Assembly: GCA_938005265.1 (NCBI GenBank)
Contig: CALLOA010000094.1
Location: 1-64,000, forward strand
Length of the DNA: 64,000 bases
Direction of reading: 5' to 3'
Source: an uncultured Granulosicoccaceae bacterium
GTDB taxonomy: Bacteria; Pseudomonadota; Gammaproteobacteria; Granulosicoccales; Granulosicoccaceae
The notes under the pieces were generated by a model. It saw only the letters and a list, made by a program, of their open reading frames with translations. It ran no database searches and was not told where the DNA came from. Both the position numbers and the translations under genes were made by a program. Of this stretch, positions 22,446 through 30,998 are shown one piece after another. Position 1 is the first letter of the stretch. Each line of letters opens with the position of its first letter.

Positions 22446-24662
22446 TTATTTACCCAATTCGTCACCCACGGCTTCTGCAACAGATCGGCTTTCCTGACGA
22501 GCGGTTACCGGCGTCAACCAGTCCGAGATTCGCCGGACTCGCGGAACCTCTTCACCACGCGCCCGACCCAATTCATGATTGCGCCATTCGAAGATAGTCA
22601 TGTAAGCCAGGATTGCCCTGACATAGCGCCGCGTCTCACTGAATACTATGGTATCGATCCATTGCTCAGCCGGCACGCTGCCTGACTCTGGTAACCACTT
22701 TAAAGTACGATGCGGCCCCGCATTATAAGAAGATGCTGTCAATGCAAGGTGTTCATCAAAACGGTCCATAATATTACGCAGATACGTACTGGCAAGGCTG
22801 ATATTGTCCGCAGGATCAATCAGCTTTAGCCAACGGCTGCTACGATGTCCGGCGCTGTTGGGGGCTCGACCCTGAAACCGCACTGCATCTTTGGCTGTAG
22901 CGGGCATCAACTGCATCAAGCCCAATGCACCTGCTGAGGACCGGATATCAACCATATAAGCACTTTCACGGCGGATGATGGCATAGATAAAGAACGGGTC
23001 CAGGGAATTGTGCTCAGCCGCTGCTTCCACCAGGCCCTCATAGGCAAACGGAAAACGCAGTGACAGGGCTTTCTTTTCCCCGGCAGAATTGGCACTGGCA
23101 ATAGCTCGATCCGGTAAACGCCAACGCTCGGCCAATACCGCAGTATTGATTCGTGCGGCTGAATCTGCTGGCAGCTGATTCAGGAACGCGTTCCATTCTC
23201 GACGGCCATGGGACGGCAGCCCGGCATGCAGATACTCCCTGGCGCGCACCAGAGTGGGTTCCCGGGCCAGATCTTTCAACAACTGCTCGTCAACTTCCGT
23301 ATCGAGTGTATCGACAATGTTGTATTCGAGATTCAGATGATCGGCTGCGAGGAATCCGTAATACGTTGGCAGCGATGCCACTTCACGCATGATCCGCTCA
23401 GCCTGCTTCTGCTTGCCGGCTTGCTGCAAGGCGCGTGCATGCCAGTAAGCCCAATGGTCTTCCTTTAACTCTGATTCCGGCAGAAGCTCAAGACTGAGCA
23501 AGACGGCTTGCCAGTCAGAAGCGTACAGTGCCGCCCGGATGCGCCACTCCATAACTTCCAGATCGTCGTCGCGAACCTCTACCCGGCTTAACCAGTCATA
23601 AGCCTCATCACGGCGCAACCAGGCACCCCGTAATGCCAGCTCACGGTCCATCTCGTAGCGTTGGTCGGATGTGAACTGGTAGTTCTCTCGCAGGGTTTGC
23701 CAGGCTTCAACAGCAGCTGGCGGATCCTGCCTTGACCAGCGGCGTATCAGATCAAGCACCGTACGTCGGTTTAGCAGGTCATCCTGCACAAGAGCGCCGC
23801 TCTGTAACAGCTCAGCAGGCTGATCAAGTGCTGCCACCCAGTCAAGCACACGTTTGCGATCACGACTGGCAAGATATTCTGACAATGAGCGGACATGGCC
23901 GAGCTTGCCATCGTTTATGGAGTCATATATTTTTTCCCAGAGCGGCGCAATACCAGGAAGCTTTTTCGCTTCCAGCTTTTCCATCACATCCCTGCACAAT
24001 TGCGGAAAGCTGCGGTTGTTTACCCAGTAATCACTGAGTTCGTCATCCCAGGTTACCGTGCCTTGCGTTTCAGCGCGCGCACGCGCTGTAGCGCAGGGCA
24101 TACGGGCCGATAATCCGGATTTGGAGACGCCCAGAAACAGAGACCAGTCTTCAGCTTTGACTAACTGGTTTTGCAGGTGTCGGGTCAGCACACGTGTCAG
24201 GTGGGTTTCCTGATACTGTTTTTCAAAATCATTCAGTGCAGCAACCGCCGCCTTGTCAGGCGATTCAGTCATTCGAGCGCGCAGTTTCAGATAGCTGAGG
24301 TAACGCTCCAGAGGGTAGTGCTGTAGCTGCTGGTGCAGCTCCTCAAAGACTTCTGTTTGCCGATTCTCCATCGCCTGGACAGCAGCTTGAAACTGGGCCC
24401 GCTCCAGCGCATACCGGTCATCAGGATGATCGTAGACGAAGGCCGCGCGCGCTCGAAAGGATAAATCCGTGAGCGAAGTTTCCGGCAGCCGGGTCTTATT
24501 GGCAGGTTCACGCCACCAGTGTTGCTGTGAACCTGGTTGCGTGTGCTCGGGAGCAGTTGTTAGCGTAGCTTGTGTAACTGCCGCAGATGACAATGCTGGC
24601 AGCGACAAAACCACCAGTAACACTGCGGTTCTGGTAGTAACTTGAAAAATGGTCTCACCCAA
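22446..24662 (-). CDS. slt: Soluble lytic murein transglycosylase
   Basis: Periplasmic enzyme that cleaves the MurNAc-GlcNAc bond of peptidoglycan to give 1,6-anhydro ends. The 738-residue protein has a signal peptide (hydrophobic TAVLLVVLSLPALSSA), a long superhelical alpha domain (about 45-540) and a C-terminal SLT domain. The catalytic glutamate is Glu566 in RRESAYM, followed by SSAGALGLMQLMPATA, ASSYNAGPHRTLKW and SETRRYVRAIL, all canonical. The start is TTG at 24662. E. coli Slt70 is 645 residues. It is divergent from trhO across a 198-bp promoter region. Confidence 0.95.
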   Translation of the reverse strand: MGETIFQVTTRTAVLLVVLSLPALSSAAVTQATLTTAPEHTQPGSQQHWWREPANKTRLPETSLTDLSFRARAAFVYDHPDDRYALERAQFQAAVQAMENRQTEVFEELHQQLQHYPLERYLSYLKLRARMTESPDKAAVAALNDFEKQYQETHLTRVLTRHLQNQLVKAEDWSLFLGVSKSGLSARMPCATARARAETQGTVTWDDELSDYWVNNRSFPQLCRDVMEKLEAKKLPGIAPLWEKIYDSINDGKLGHVRSLSEYLASRDRKRVLDWVAALDQPAELLQSGALVQDDLLNRRTVLDLIRRWSRQDPPAAVEAWQTLRENYQFTSDQRYEMDRELALRGAWLRRDEAYDWLSRVEVRDDDLEVMEWRIRAALYASDWQAVLLSLELLPESELKEDHWAYWHARALQQAGKQKQAERIMREVASLPTYYGFLAADHLNLEYNIVDTLDTEVDEQLLKDLAREPTLVRAREYLHAGLPSHGRREWNAFLNQLPADSAARINTAVLAERWRLPDRAIASANSAGEKKALSLRFPFAYEGLVEAAAEHNSLDPFFIYAIIRRESAYMVDIRSSAGALGLMQLMPATAKDAVRFQGRAPNSAGHRSSRWLKLIDPADNISLASTYLRNIMDRFDEHLALTASSYNAGPHRTLKWLPESGSVPAEQWIDTIVFSETRRYVRAILAYMTIFEWRNHELGRARGEEVPRVRRISDWLTPVTARQESRSVAEAVGDELGK

Positions 24663-24860
24663 ACCGGCAATAACGCCGAATGTTGTTTATTATTGGAATT
24701 CCATAGCCGCTTGCCTACGCATTCTTTTTTATACGGAATGCCATTTGTTAACAGCTGACTTCATAACACTTCATAACAAAGTCATGCATTACACGCGTAG
24801 TACGGCTTATAGTTTTAATTGTAGAAGGTTGTTGCACGTTTTCAACTTTGATTTTTCCTG

Positions 24861-25730
24861 ATGAACAGTTTTTGTAATATTTCCGGTTATCGCTTCGTCC
24901 AGCTGGACGATCTGCAGGTACTGCGTGAGCGTATGCACGGCGCCCTGCTATCTCACGGTGTGCTTGGAACTATCCTGCTTGCCGAGGAAGGCATAAACGT
25001 GGCACTGGTGGGTGATCAGGCTGCCATTGATCAAAGTTGTGCCTGGTTCGACGACGATCCCCGCTTTGCCGACATGGATTTGAAGCTGAGCCTGTCAAGC
25101 TTCAGCCCCTTTTCAAAACTCAAGGTCAAAGTTCGCCCGGAAATTATTACCTTCGCTCAAACCGGCATTGATCCAGAGAACAATCCTGGTAAACGACTTT
25201 CTGTTTCAACATTGAAGCAGTGGCTGGATGAAGGCCGTGACTTTTGCCTGTTGGATTCACGTAACAACTACGAAATTGAATCAGGTACCTTCGAAAAGGC
25301 AGAATCTCTGAACATTGATAACTTTCGCGACCTACCTGCCGCTGTGGATCAGGCAATACAGGCGGGCCAGCTGGACCCGGACAAGCCGCTGGTTACTTTT
25401 TGTACCGGCGGCGTGCGTTGCGAAAAGACGGCCCCCTGGCTGGAGGCACAAGGATTCAACGAGGTTTATCAGCTGGACGGCGGTATTCTGAGATACTTCG
25501 AAGAGTGCGAGGGTGAACACTGGCGTGGCGACTGTTTCGTATTTGATGACCGTGTCGAAATCACGCCACAGCTCAAGGAAACCGGCTCGGTCATCTGCAG
25601 GCGTTGCCACAAGGCTGTGAGCCATCGATACCAGCAGCCGCCTTACTATCTGGAGAATGAGTATTGCCCGGCCTGCAAGGATGGTAAAAATGGCTATCGC
25701 CCCGTCCGCGGTAGAAAAACAGCGGATTAA
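24861..25730 (+). CDS. trhO: TrhO, tRNA U34 hydroxylase (rhodanese domain)
   Basis: Oxygen-dependent hydroxylation of uridine 34 in tRNA to ho5U, the precursor of cmo5U/mcmo5U. The N-terminal acylphosphatase-like domain (GTILLAEEGINVALVG) precedes a rhodanese domain whose catalytic loop is FCTGGVRCEK, with Cys181 as active-site residue. The C-terminal segment has paired cysteines (CRRCHKAVS, YCPACKDG). Length 289, slightly short of E. coli YceA (350), which has a longer tail. The 3' end overlaps the stop of the convergent methyltransferase gene by 4 bp. Confidence 0.94.
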   Translation: MNSFCNISGYRFVQLDDLQVLRERMHGALLSHGVLGTILLAEEGINVALVGDQAAIDQSCAWFDDDPRFADMDLKLSLSSFSPFSKLKVKVRPEIITFAQTGIDPENNPGKRLSVSTLKQWLDEGRDFCLLDSRNNYEIESGTFEKAESLNIDNFRDLPAAVDQAIQAGQLDPDKPLVTFCTGGVRCEKTAPWLEAQGFNEVYQLDGGILRYFEECEGEHWRGDCFVFDDRVEITPQLKETGSVICRRCHKAVSHRYQQPPYYLENEYCPACKDGKNGYRPVRGRKTAD

Positions 25731-26350
25731 CGGCCAGCGAATACGCCCGCATTCGGGTCCAGTTCCGCCATGGATATCGTGTAGTCCTTACCCTGCTTCA
25801 GCTTGGTGTAGTTACCAAAAACCTCAGTAAATGACCGCTTGATAAACTGACGTAAACCATTAATGGTGACTACATAAAACCGACCACCAGGCTTTAGCCG
25901 CTCTCTGGCATCGTAAAAATAGAGGTAAAACAGCTCTTTGCCGGCTTTGGCCGGCAAGTTTGAAACCACTGTATCGAATCTGGCTGTGGTTGGCACAGCA
26001 CTGAAACCGTTGCTCAGATAAACCTCGACATTGGCAAGGGAATTGATCTCGGCATTTTTACGGCTGAAGTCGACTGCCACAAAATCCTTGTCAATAAGAT
26101 GTGTGGTGCCCTGGTTTGCCTCTGCCGCCATCGCCAGCCCTAGAGGCCCATAACCACAGCCCAAATCCAGGCAATCGTGATCACGATTGATTTCAATGTG
26201 ATCAAGAAGCAAAATAGTGCCTTTATCCACTTCGCGCGGAGAAAACACCCCCCAGGTACTGTGAAACGTCAAAGGGTGGCCCAGAAGCGAAGTCTTGAAT
26301 ACAATATCGTCTCTGAGAGATGAAATTTCTGTTTCTGTCAGTAAGGCCAA
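25727..26350 (-). CDS. RsmC/YbxB-like SAM-dependent methyltransferase
   Basis: A 207-residue class I methyltransferase. SAM motif I is DLGCGYGPLG (about residues 62-71). The fold and flanking sequence (HSTWGVFSPREVDKGTILLL, LKPGGRFYVVT) match the RsmC/YbxB group that N-methylates guanine. The usual catalytic NPP[FY] motif is replaced by SNLPAKAGK, so the target may differ from 16S rRNA G1207. The TTG start has GGAG 8 bp upstream. It is half the length of E. coli RsmC and has only the catalytic domain. Confidence 0.82.
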   Translation of the reverse strand: MALLTETEISSLRDDIVFKTSLLGHPLTFHSTWGVFSPREVDKGTILLLDHIEINRDHDCLDLGCGYGPLGLAMAAEANQGTTHLIDKDFVAVDFSRKNAEINSLANVEVYLSNGFSAVPTTARFDTVVSNLPAKAGKELFYLYFYDARERLKPGGRFYVVTINGLRQFIKRSFTEVFGNYTKLKQGKDYTISMAELDPNAGVFAGR

Positions 26351-26505
26351 CTATTTGCTCCAACATACCCTAACGGATGCAACAACCAGCACCACCGAGG
26401 CTCCCGTATTATCCGCTTGTACCGATATATGTCCCATGATGAGGATAGACGGTGCGGTTGAGACAGTAGTCGGGGTACTTTTGTGATGTGGAAGTATAGT
26501 AACTC

Positions 26506-27201
26506 ATGCGATTGATCCTTTTAGGAGCGCCGGGCGCCGGCAAAGGCACCCAGTCCAAATACCTGTCTGAGCGATACGGGATACCCCAGATCGCCACTGG
26601 CGATATGTTGCGTGCAGCAATTGCTGAGGACTCGCCGCTTGGTCGCGAGGCTAAAAAACTCATGGACCAGGGCATGTTGGTACCTGACGACACGATTGTA
26701 GGTCTGGTGAAGGAGAGAATCGCCCAGCCTGATTGTACTGCCGGCTTCCTGTTCGATGGCTTTCCCCGCACCCTCGCACAAGCAAATGCCATGAAAGATG
26801 CCCAGGTGTTTTTTGATGCAGTCATCGAAATTGCCGTCGACCACGAGGAGATCGTAAAACGCATCAGTGGAAGGCGCGTACATGAAGCCTCCGGCCGCAG
26901 TTACCATCTGACTTTCAAACCACCGAAAAACGAAGGGCTGGATGATGAAACAGGTGAGCCTCTGATACAACGTGAGGATGATACAGAAGAGACTGTGCGT
27001 CGCAGACTTGAGATCTACGAGACTCAGACTGCCCCATTGAAAAAATATTATGGTGACTGGTCCGCCAGTGGCGAGCGAGGCGCACCACTTTACATAAAGA
27101 TTGATGGTATTGGTAGTGTCGCAGATATCTGCAAAAGCATAGCGACACAGCTGGAAGAAAATTCCTCCAAAGACCCAGCGGTACTTAAAAAATCCAGTTA
27201 A
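26506..27201 (+). CDS. adk: Adenylate kinase
   Basis: Interconverts AMP + ATP and two ADP. The P-loop GAPGAGKGT is at residues 7-15. ATGDMLRAA, the AMP-binding GFPRTLAQA, the LID domain ([14 protein letters not shown]) and [15 protein letters not shown] follow in the usual order. It is a long-form enzyme whose LID lacks zinc cysteines. Length 231 against 214 in E. coli, with a short extra C-terminal tail ([15 protein letters not shown]). It is a single gene, convergent with the hydrolase gene. Confidence 0.97.
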   Translation: MRLILLGAPGAGKGTQSKYLSERYGIPQIATGDMLRAAIAEDSPLGREAKKLMDQGMLVPDDTIVGLVKERIAQPDCTAGFLFDGFPRTLAQANAMKDAQVFFDAVIEIAVDHEEIVKRISGRRVHEASGRSYHLTFKPPKNEGLDDETGEPLIQREDDTEETVRRRLEIYETQTAPLKKYYGDWSASGERGAPLYIKIDGIGSVADICKSIATQLEENSSKDPAVLKKSS

Positions 27202-27308
27202 TCCATCGAGCTGCAGTCAACACTGTTGAAACACATTTGCCTGCTGCGCTGACCATTGCGATCGCCAGCAAGATCGCCAGCAGGTATCGAAAGGCGTTCC
27301 AGTGTGTT

Positions 27309-28127
27309 CTAGTGTTGTGCGGCCAGAGCTCGCAACATGGCCTGCAAGGTCTCTTCGGGACGCTCGGCCAGCATCATGTGACCACAGTCTGGCAACAGGA
27401 TTTTTTCAGCACCGAGTAGCTGTTGTAACTGCGAAGCCCCTCGTGGCGGCGTCATCATATCCTCGTCACCCAATATCAAGGTGGTTTTTGCACTGACAGT
27501 GGCGGCGGCATCAAGGCCGGCCTTGTAGTTGTTGCAAGCTGCCAGGCCGAGGTGCATGACGCCAGCTGGTGCACTTGACAGCAATGCCATGGCCGTTTGC
27601 AGCACATTGATACCGGCAACCGGATTACCACCAAGTCGCGACTGGTAGGAATGGCCATAGATCGACACCATATCAACCGCCGCCTGGTGGTTATCTTTTG
27701 CAGCATTCAACAATGCGTCACCCACCGGCATAGGCACCGAAGTGCCCAGCATCAACAAATGACTGAAGCTGGCCGGACGCGTTGCAGCTGCTTGCAATGC
27801 AACCAAAGATCCCATGCTGTGGCCCGCTAATCTGATTTCTGTGTTACCGGATTCGGGTACAGTTGCTATGGCGACATCCAGCAATTCCAGCAGCCACTCA
27901 GCCATGCCTTCGATGCTGGACGGTACTTCACCGGCAGAATGACCATGGCCCGGCAGGTCGGGCGCTATGACGTTGTAACCCTGTCTGGCGAAGTACCGTG
28001 TAAACAGTACCCACACGGAATGATCGAGGGCTGCGCCGTGTACCAGACAGAGCCAGGGTTTCTCGCTTTGCCAGGGCACCCCACCGGCGTTAATGTAAAC
28101 CGCATTGTCCTGAACCGTTAATTGCAT
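27309..28127 (-). CDS. Alpha/beta-hydrolase fold esterase-like protein
   Basis: A 272-residue hydrolase of unknown substrate. The oxyanion region CLVHGAALDHSVW (about 27-39), the nucleophile elbow GHSMGS (Ser104), the acid residue in ILGDEDMMTP and the catalytic His in DCGHMM form a complete triad. No signal peptide is seen, so it is cytoplasmic. It is too short and lacks the motifs for MetX, despite lying 79 bp downstream of a methionine-pathway gene in the same direction. Carboxylesterase or acyl hydrolase activity is the safest prediction. Confidence 0.88.
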   Translation of the reverse strand: MQLTVQDNAVYINAGGVPWQSEKPWLCLVHGAALDHSVWVLFTRYFARQGYNVIAPDLPGHGHSAGEVPSSIEGMAEWLLELLDVAIATVPESGNTEIRLAGHSMGSLVALQAAATRPASFSHLLMLGTSVPMPVGDALLNAAKDNHQAAVDMVSIYGHSYQSRLGGNPVAGINVLQTAMALLSSAPAGVMHLGLAACNNYKAGLDAAATVSAKTTLILGDEDMMTPPRGASQLQQLLGAEKILLPDCGHMMLAERPEETLQAMLRALAAQH

Positions 28128-28206
28128 AATGGGCCCTGAATACCTGGCAGTAGAATTAGTAAATTAAACAAGAAAAACAAATGAACAATGAGATTGTCAG
28201 CAATCC

Positions 28207-29595
28207 TCAGGCACTGGCAGTAACTTTGCCTGCAGCCCGCAACCCCAGTTTCAGGTCCGCCAGCAGATCACCAATATCTTCAATACCGATGGAAAGCCTC
28301 ACCAGACCTTCAGAAATACCGGCATCAAGCAGTGATTGCGTATCCATGCGTGAATGTGTCGTGCTGGCGGGGTGAATAACCAGCGATTTCGCATCACCAA
28401 CATTGGCCAGATGCGAAAACAACTGTAAGGCATCAATAAAACGACGACCCGCGTCACGCCCACCTTTCAGCTCAAAGCTGAAAACAGCACCACAGCCATC
28501 GGGTAATAAACGATTGGCCAACTCATGATCCGGATGGTCGGGCAATAGCGGGTGCAAAACACGTTCAACGACTTCATGGTTCGACAGAAAATCAACCACA
28601 GCCGTAGTATTCGCGACGTGCTTTTGCATACGAATGGGCAGGGTTTCAAGACCTTGCAGCAACTGAAACGCATTGCCCGGAGACAGGCTGGCGCCAAAGT
28701 CACGCAAACCTTCCTTGCGTGCACGCATGATGTAGGCAAACGGGCCGAATTCTTCGACGAAGTCCATGCCGTGAAATCCTGCATAGGGCTCACTTAATTC
28801 CGGGAAACGCCCGGAACCTTCCCAATCGAATTTTCCGGAATCAATCAGTGCGCCACCGATAGCAACACCATGACCGCCCATAAACTTTGTTAGGGAATGC
28901 ATAACGATATCAGCACCCAATTCGAAGGGTTTCATAAGACAAGGTGTAGTCAATGTGGCATCCACCAGCAGAGGCAGACCATTTTCATGAGCGATCGCTG
29001 ACACAGCAGGTATGTCCAGCACTTCCATTCGGGGATTGGAAACAGTCTCGCCAAAAAACATGCGCGTTTCCGGACGAATAGCTGCTCTGAACTCTTCAGG
29101 CCGGGTGGGATCGACAAAGGTGGTTTCAACACCAAATCGCGGCAGTGTGTAGGACAGTAGATTATGTGTACCTCCATACAGTGAACGCGACGCGACAATG
29201 TGACTGCCGGTACCGGCAAGCGTTGAGATACCCAGATGAATCGCTGCCATGCCGCTGGCCGTACAGACAGCCCCTACGCCGCCTTCCAGTGCTGCTACCC
29301 GCTCTTCCAGCACGCCCACTGTCGGGTTGGAGATGCGCGAATAAACATGACCGGACCGCCCCACATCAAACAACGAAGCCGCATGGGTGGCATCTCGAAA
29401 TACAAAAGAAGTCGATTGGTAAATGGGCGCTGCTCGCGCACCGGTTTCAGCATCGGGGCGTTGCCCGGCATGCAGGCTGAGCGTATCAAAGCCGATATGC
29501 GCAGGTGCGCGATGTGCAGCAGGCGCTGTAGCGCTATCAGATTGCTTGCCCGACCCTGCAGGGCGCTTACCGGAAGGTTGTTTCTTGTCAGTCAT
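28207..29595 (-). CDS. metY: O-acetylhomoserine sulfhydrylase (Cys/Met metabolism PLP enzyme)
   Basis: Makes homocysteine from O-acetylhomoserine and sulfide, or acts on the succinyl ester. It is a PLP enzyme of the Cys/Met metabolism family: FDTLSLHAGQRPD, YSRISNPTVGVLEERVAALEGG, the PLP lysine in HSLTKFMGGHG, and SLVIHPASTTH. The family-typical FGAFGxxxx region appears as EFGPFAYIMRAR, a departure that could affect specificity. Length 462, with an N-terminal polar extension of about 30 residues not seen in most relatives. It is divergent from the dehydrogenase gene, with 77 bp between starts. Confidence 0.9.
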   Translation of the reverse strand: MTDKKQPSGKRPAGSGKQSDSATAPAAHRAPAHIGFDTLSLHAGQRPDAETGARAAPIYQSTSFVFRDATHAASLFDVGRSGHVYSRISNPTVGVLEERVAALEGGVGAVCTASGMAAIHLGISTLAGTGSHIVASRSLYGGTHNLLSYTLPRFGVETTFVDPTRPEEFRAAIRPETRMFFGETVSNPRMEVLDIPAVSAIAHENGLPLLVDATLTTPCLMKPFELGADIVMHSLTKFMGGHGVAIGGALIDSGKFDWEGSGRFPELSEPYAGFHGMDFVEEFGPFAYIMRARKEGLRDFGASLSPGNAFQLLQGLETLPIRMQKHVANTTAVVDFLSNHEVVERVLHPLLPDHPDHELANRLLPDGCGAVFSFELKGGRDAGRRFIDALQLFSHLANVGDAKSLVIHPASTTHSRMDTQSLLDAGISEGLVRLSIGIEDIGDLLADLKLGLRAAGKVTASA

Positions 29596-29672
29596 GGAGT
29601 TGAGAGCGATTGAAGCCGATGCAGCATGCTTCTATACTGCCATGCTTTGCGAATTAACAAAACACTATCAAT

Positions 29673-30983
29673 ATGAGTAAAACGATCGAGCAGGTTGCAG
29701 TCATTGGGTCAGGCACCATGGGTGCCGGGATTGCCGGGCTTTGTGCAGCTGCCGGCACAGCGGTATTACTACTGGATATCGAAAAAGCTACGGCAGAAGC
29801 CGCGATAAGCAGACTCACCGGTGGTCGTAAACCGGTGCTAACGGAGGACCAGGCCGCCCTGATCACAGCGGGCAGCCTGGATGCAGATATCGCCGGTCTG
29901 GCAAATTGTGACTGGATTTGCGAAGTCATTATCGAAGACCTGCAGGCCAAGCGCGATCTCTTCACACGCATAGAACCGCATCGCAAGGCAGGTTCAATAG
30001 TCACCAGTAATACATCAGGCATACCGCTGCGTGATATCTACAGGGATATGCCTGATGCATTTCGCAAAAATGTCGCTGTCACCCATTTTTTCAACCCTGT
30101 ACATATCATGCGCTTGCTGGAGCTTGTGCCCGGCGATGAAACCGAACAGCAGGTGATGGATACACTGGTAGCCTATCTGGGTGGTGAACTCGGTAAAGGA
30201 GTGGTTTATGCCAAGGATACGGTCAACTTTATTGGCAACCGTATCGGCTGTTACTGGATGTTATGCGGGCTGCATCTCGGTATGGAAGCACAGCAGAAGG
30301 GACTGAGTATGGAAACCATTGACGCATTGCTCTCCAAACCAGTGGGCCTGCCTCCCACAGGTCTGTATGGGTTGGTCGACCTGATAGGTCTCGACATCAT
30401 GGATCATGTCGCGAAAAACCTGCGCGCCAATTTGCCAGCTGACGATGACTGTGTTCGCTTTCTGGACTTGCCTGCCGCGGAACAAGCCATGCTTGATGCC
30501 GGCCAGCTGGGGCGCAAAACCGGCGGAGGCTATTACAAAATGCTCAAAGATGCCGATGGCAACAAAAGCATGGAGGTATTCAATCTTCAAGAAAGAAGCT
30601 GGCGTGCCATGCAAGCCGCTGGCGAACTGGACGAAGAACATGCAGTTGCGACCAAACTACTATTTGCAGACTCTGCCGAAGGTCATTTTACCTGGCAGGT
30701 GATGAGCAACACGCTTGCGTATGCCGCGGATCTGGTACCTGAAATTGCCGATGATATTGTCAATATCGATCGGGCCATGCGCTGGGGGTTTAACTGGCAA
30801 CAGGGCCCGTTTGAGATGATTGATGAGATAGGCGCTGACAGGTTTGCCGAGAAACTCGCCGCTGATGGCCGTGCTCTTCCACGCATGCTGCAAGTGCTGA
30901 AAGACTCCGGTAATTCGTCGTTCTATAACGGCGAACAGTATCTGGATAGCAATGGCAACTACCAGCCGATGCCAGCGGAATAG
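29673..30983 (+). CDS. 3-hydroxyacyl-CoA dehydrogenase without hydratase domain
   Basis: Oxidises 3-hydroxyacyl-CoA with NAD+. The Rossmann motif GSGTMGAG is at residues 12-19, then CEVIIEDLQAKRDLF, SNTSGIPL, the catalytic THFFNPVHIMRLLELV, and a duplicated C-terminal helical domain (about 190-420). The arrangement matches the dehydrogenase half of large FadB/FadJ-like proteins in which an enoyl-CoA hydratase follows. Here the frame stops at QYLDSNGNYQPMPAE, just where the hydratase would begin, and the next gene converges 15 bp later. It may work with a separate hydratase. Confidence 0.88.
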   Translation: MSKTIEQVAVIGSGTMGAGIAGLCAAAGTAVLLLDIEKATAEAAISRLTGGRKPVLTEDQAALITAGSLDADIAGLANCDWICEVIIEDLQAKRDLFTRIEPHRKAGSIVTSNTSGIPLRDIYRDMPDAFRKNVAVTHFFNPVHIMRLLELVPGDETEQQVMDTLVAYLGGELGKGVVYAKDTVNFIGNRIGCYWMLCGLHLGMEAQQKGLSMETIDALLSKPVGLPPTGLYGLVDLIGLDIMDHVAKNLRANLPADDDCVRFLDLPAAEQAMLDAGQLGRKTGGGYYKMLKDADGNKSMEVFNLQERSWRAMQAAGELDEEHAVATKLLFADSAEGHFTWQVMSNTLAYAADLVPEIADDIVNIDRAMRWGFNWQQGPFEMIDEIGADRFAEKLAADGRALPRMLQVLKDSGNSSFYNGEQYLDSNGNYQPMPAE

Positions 30984-30998
30984 CGCTGGCGTTTGCAT

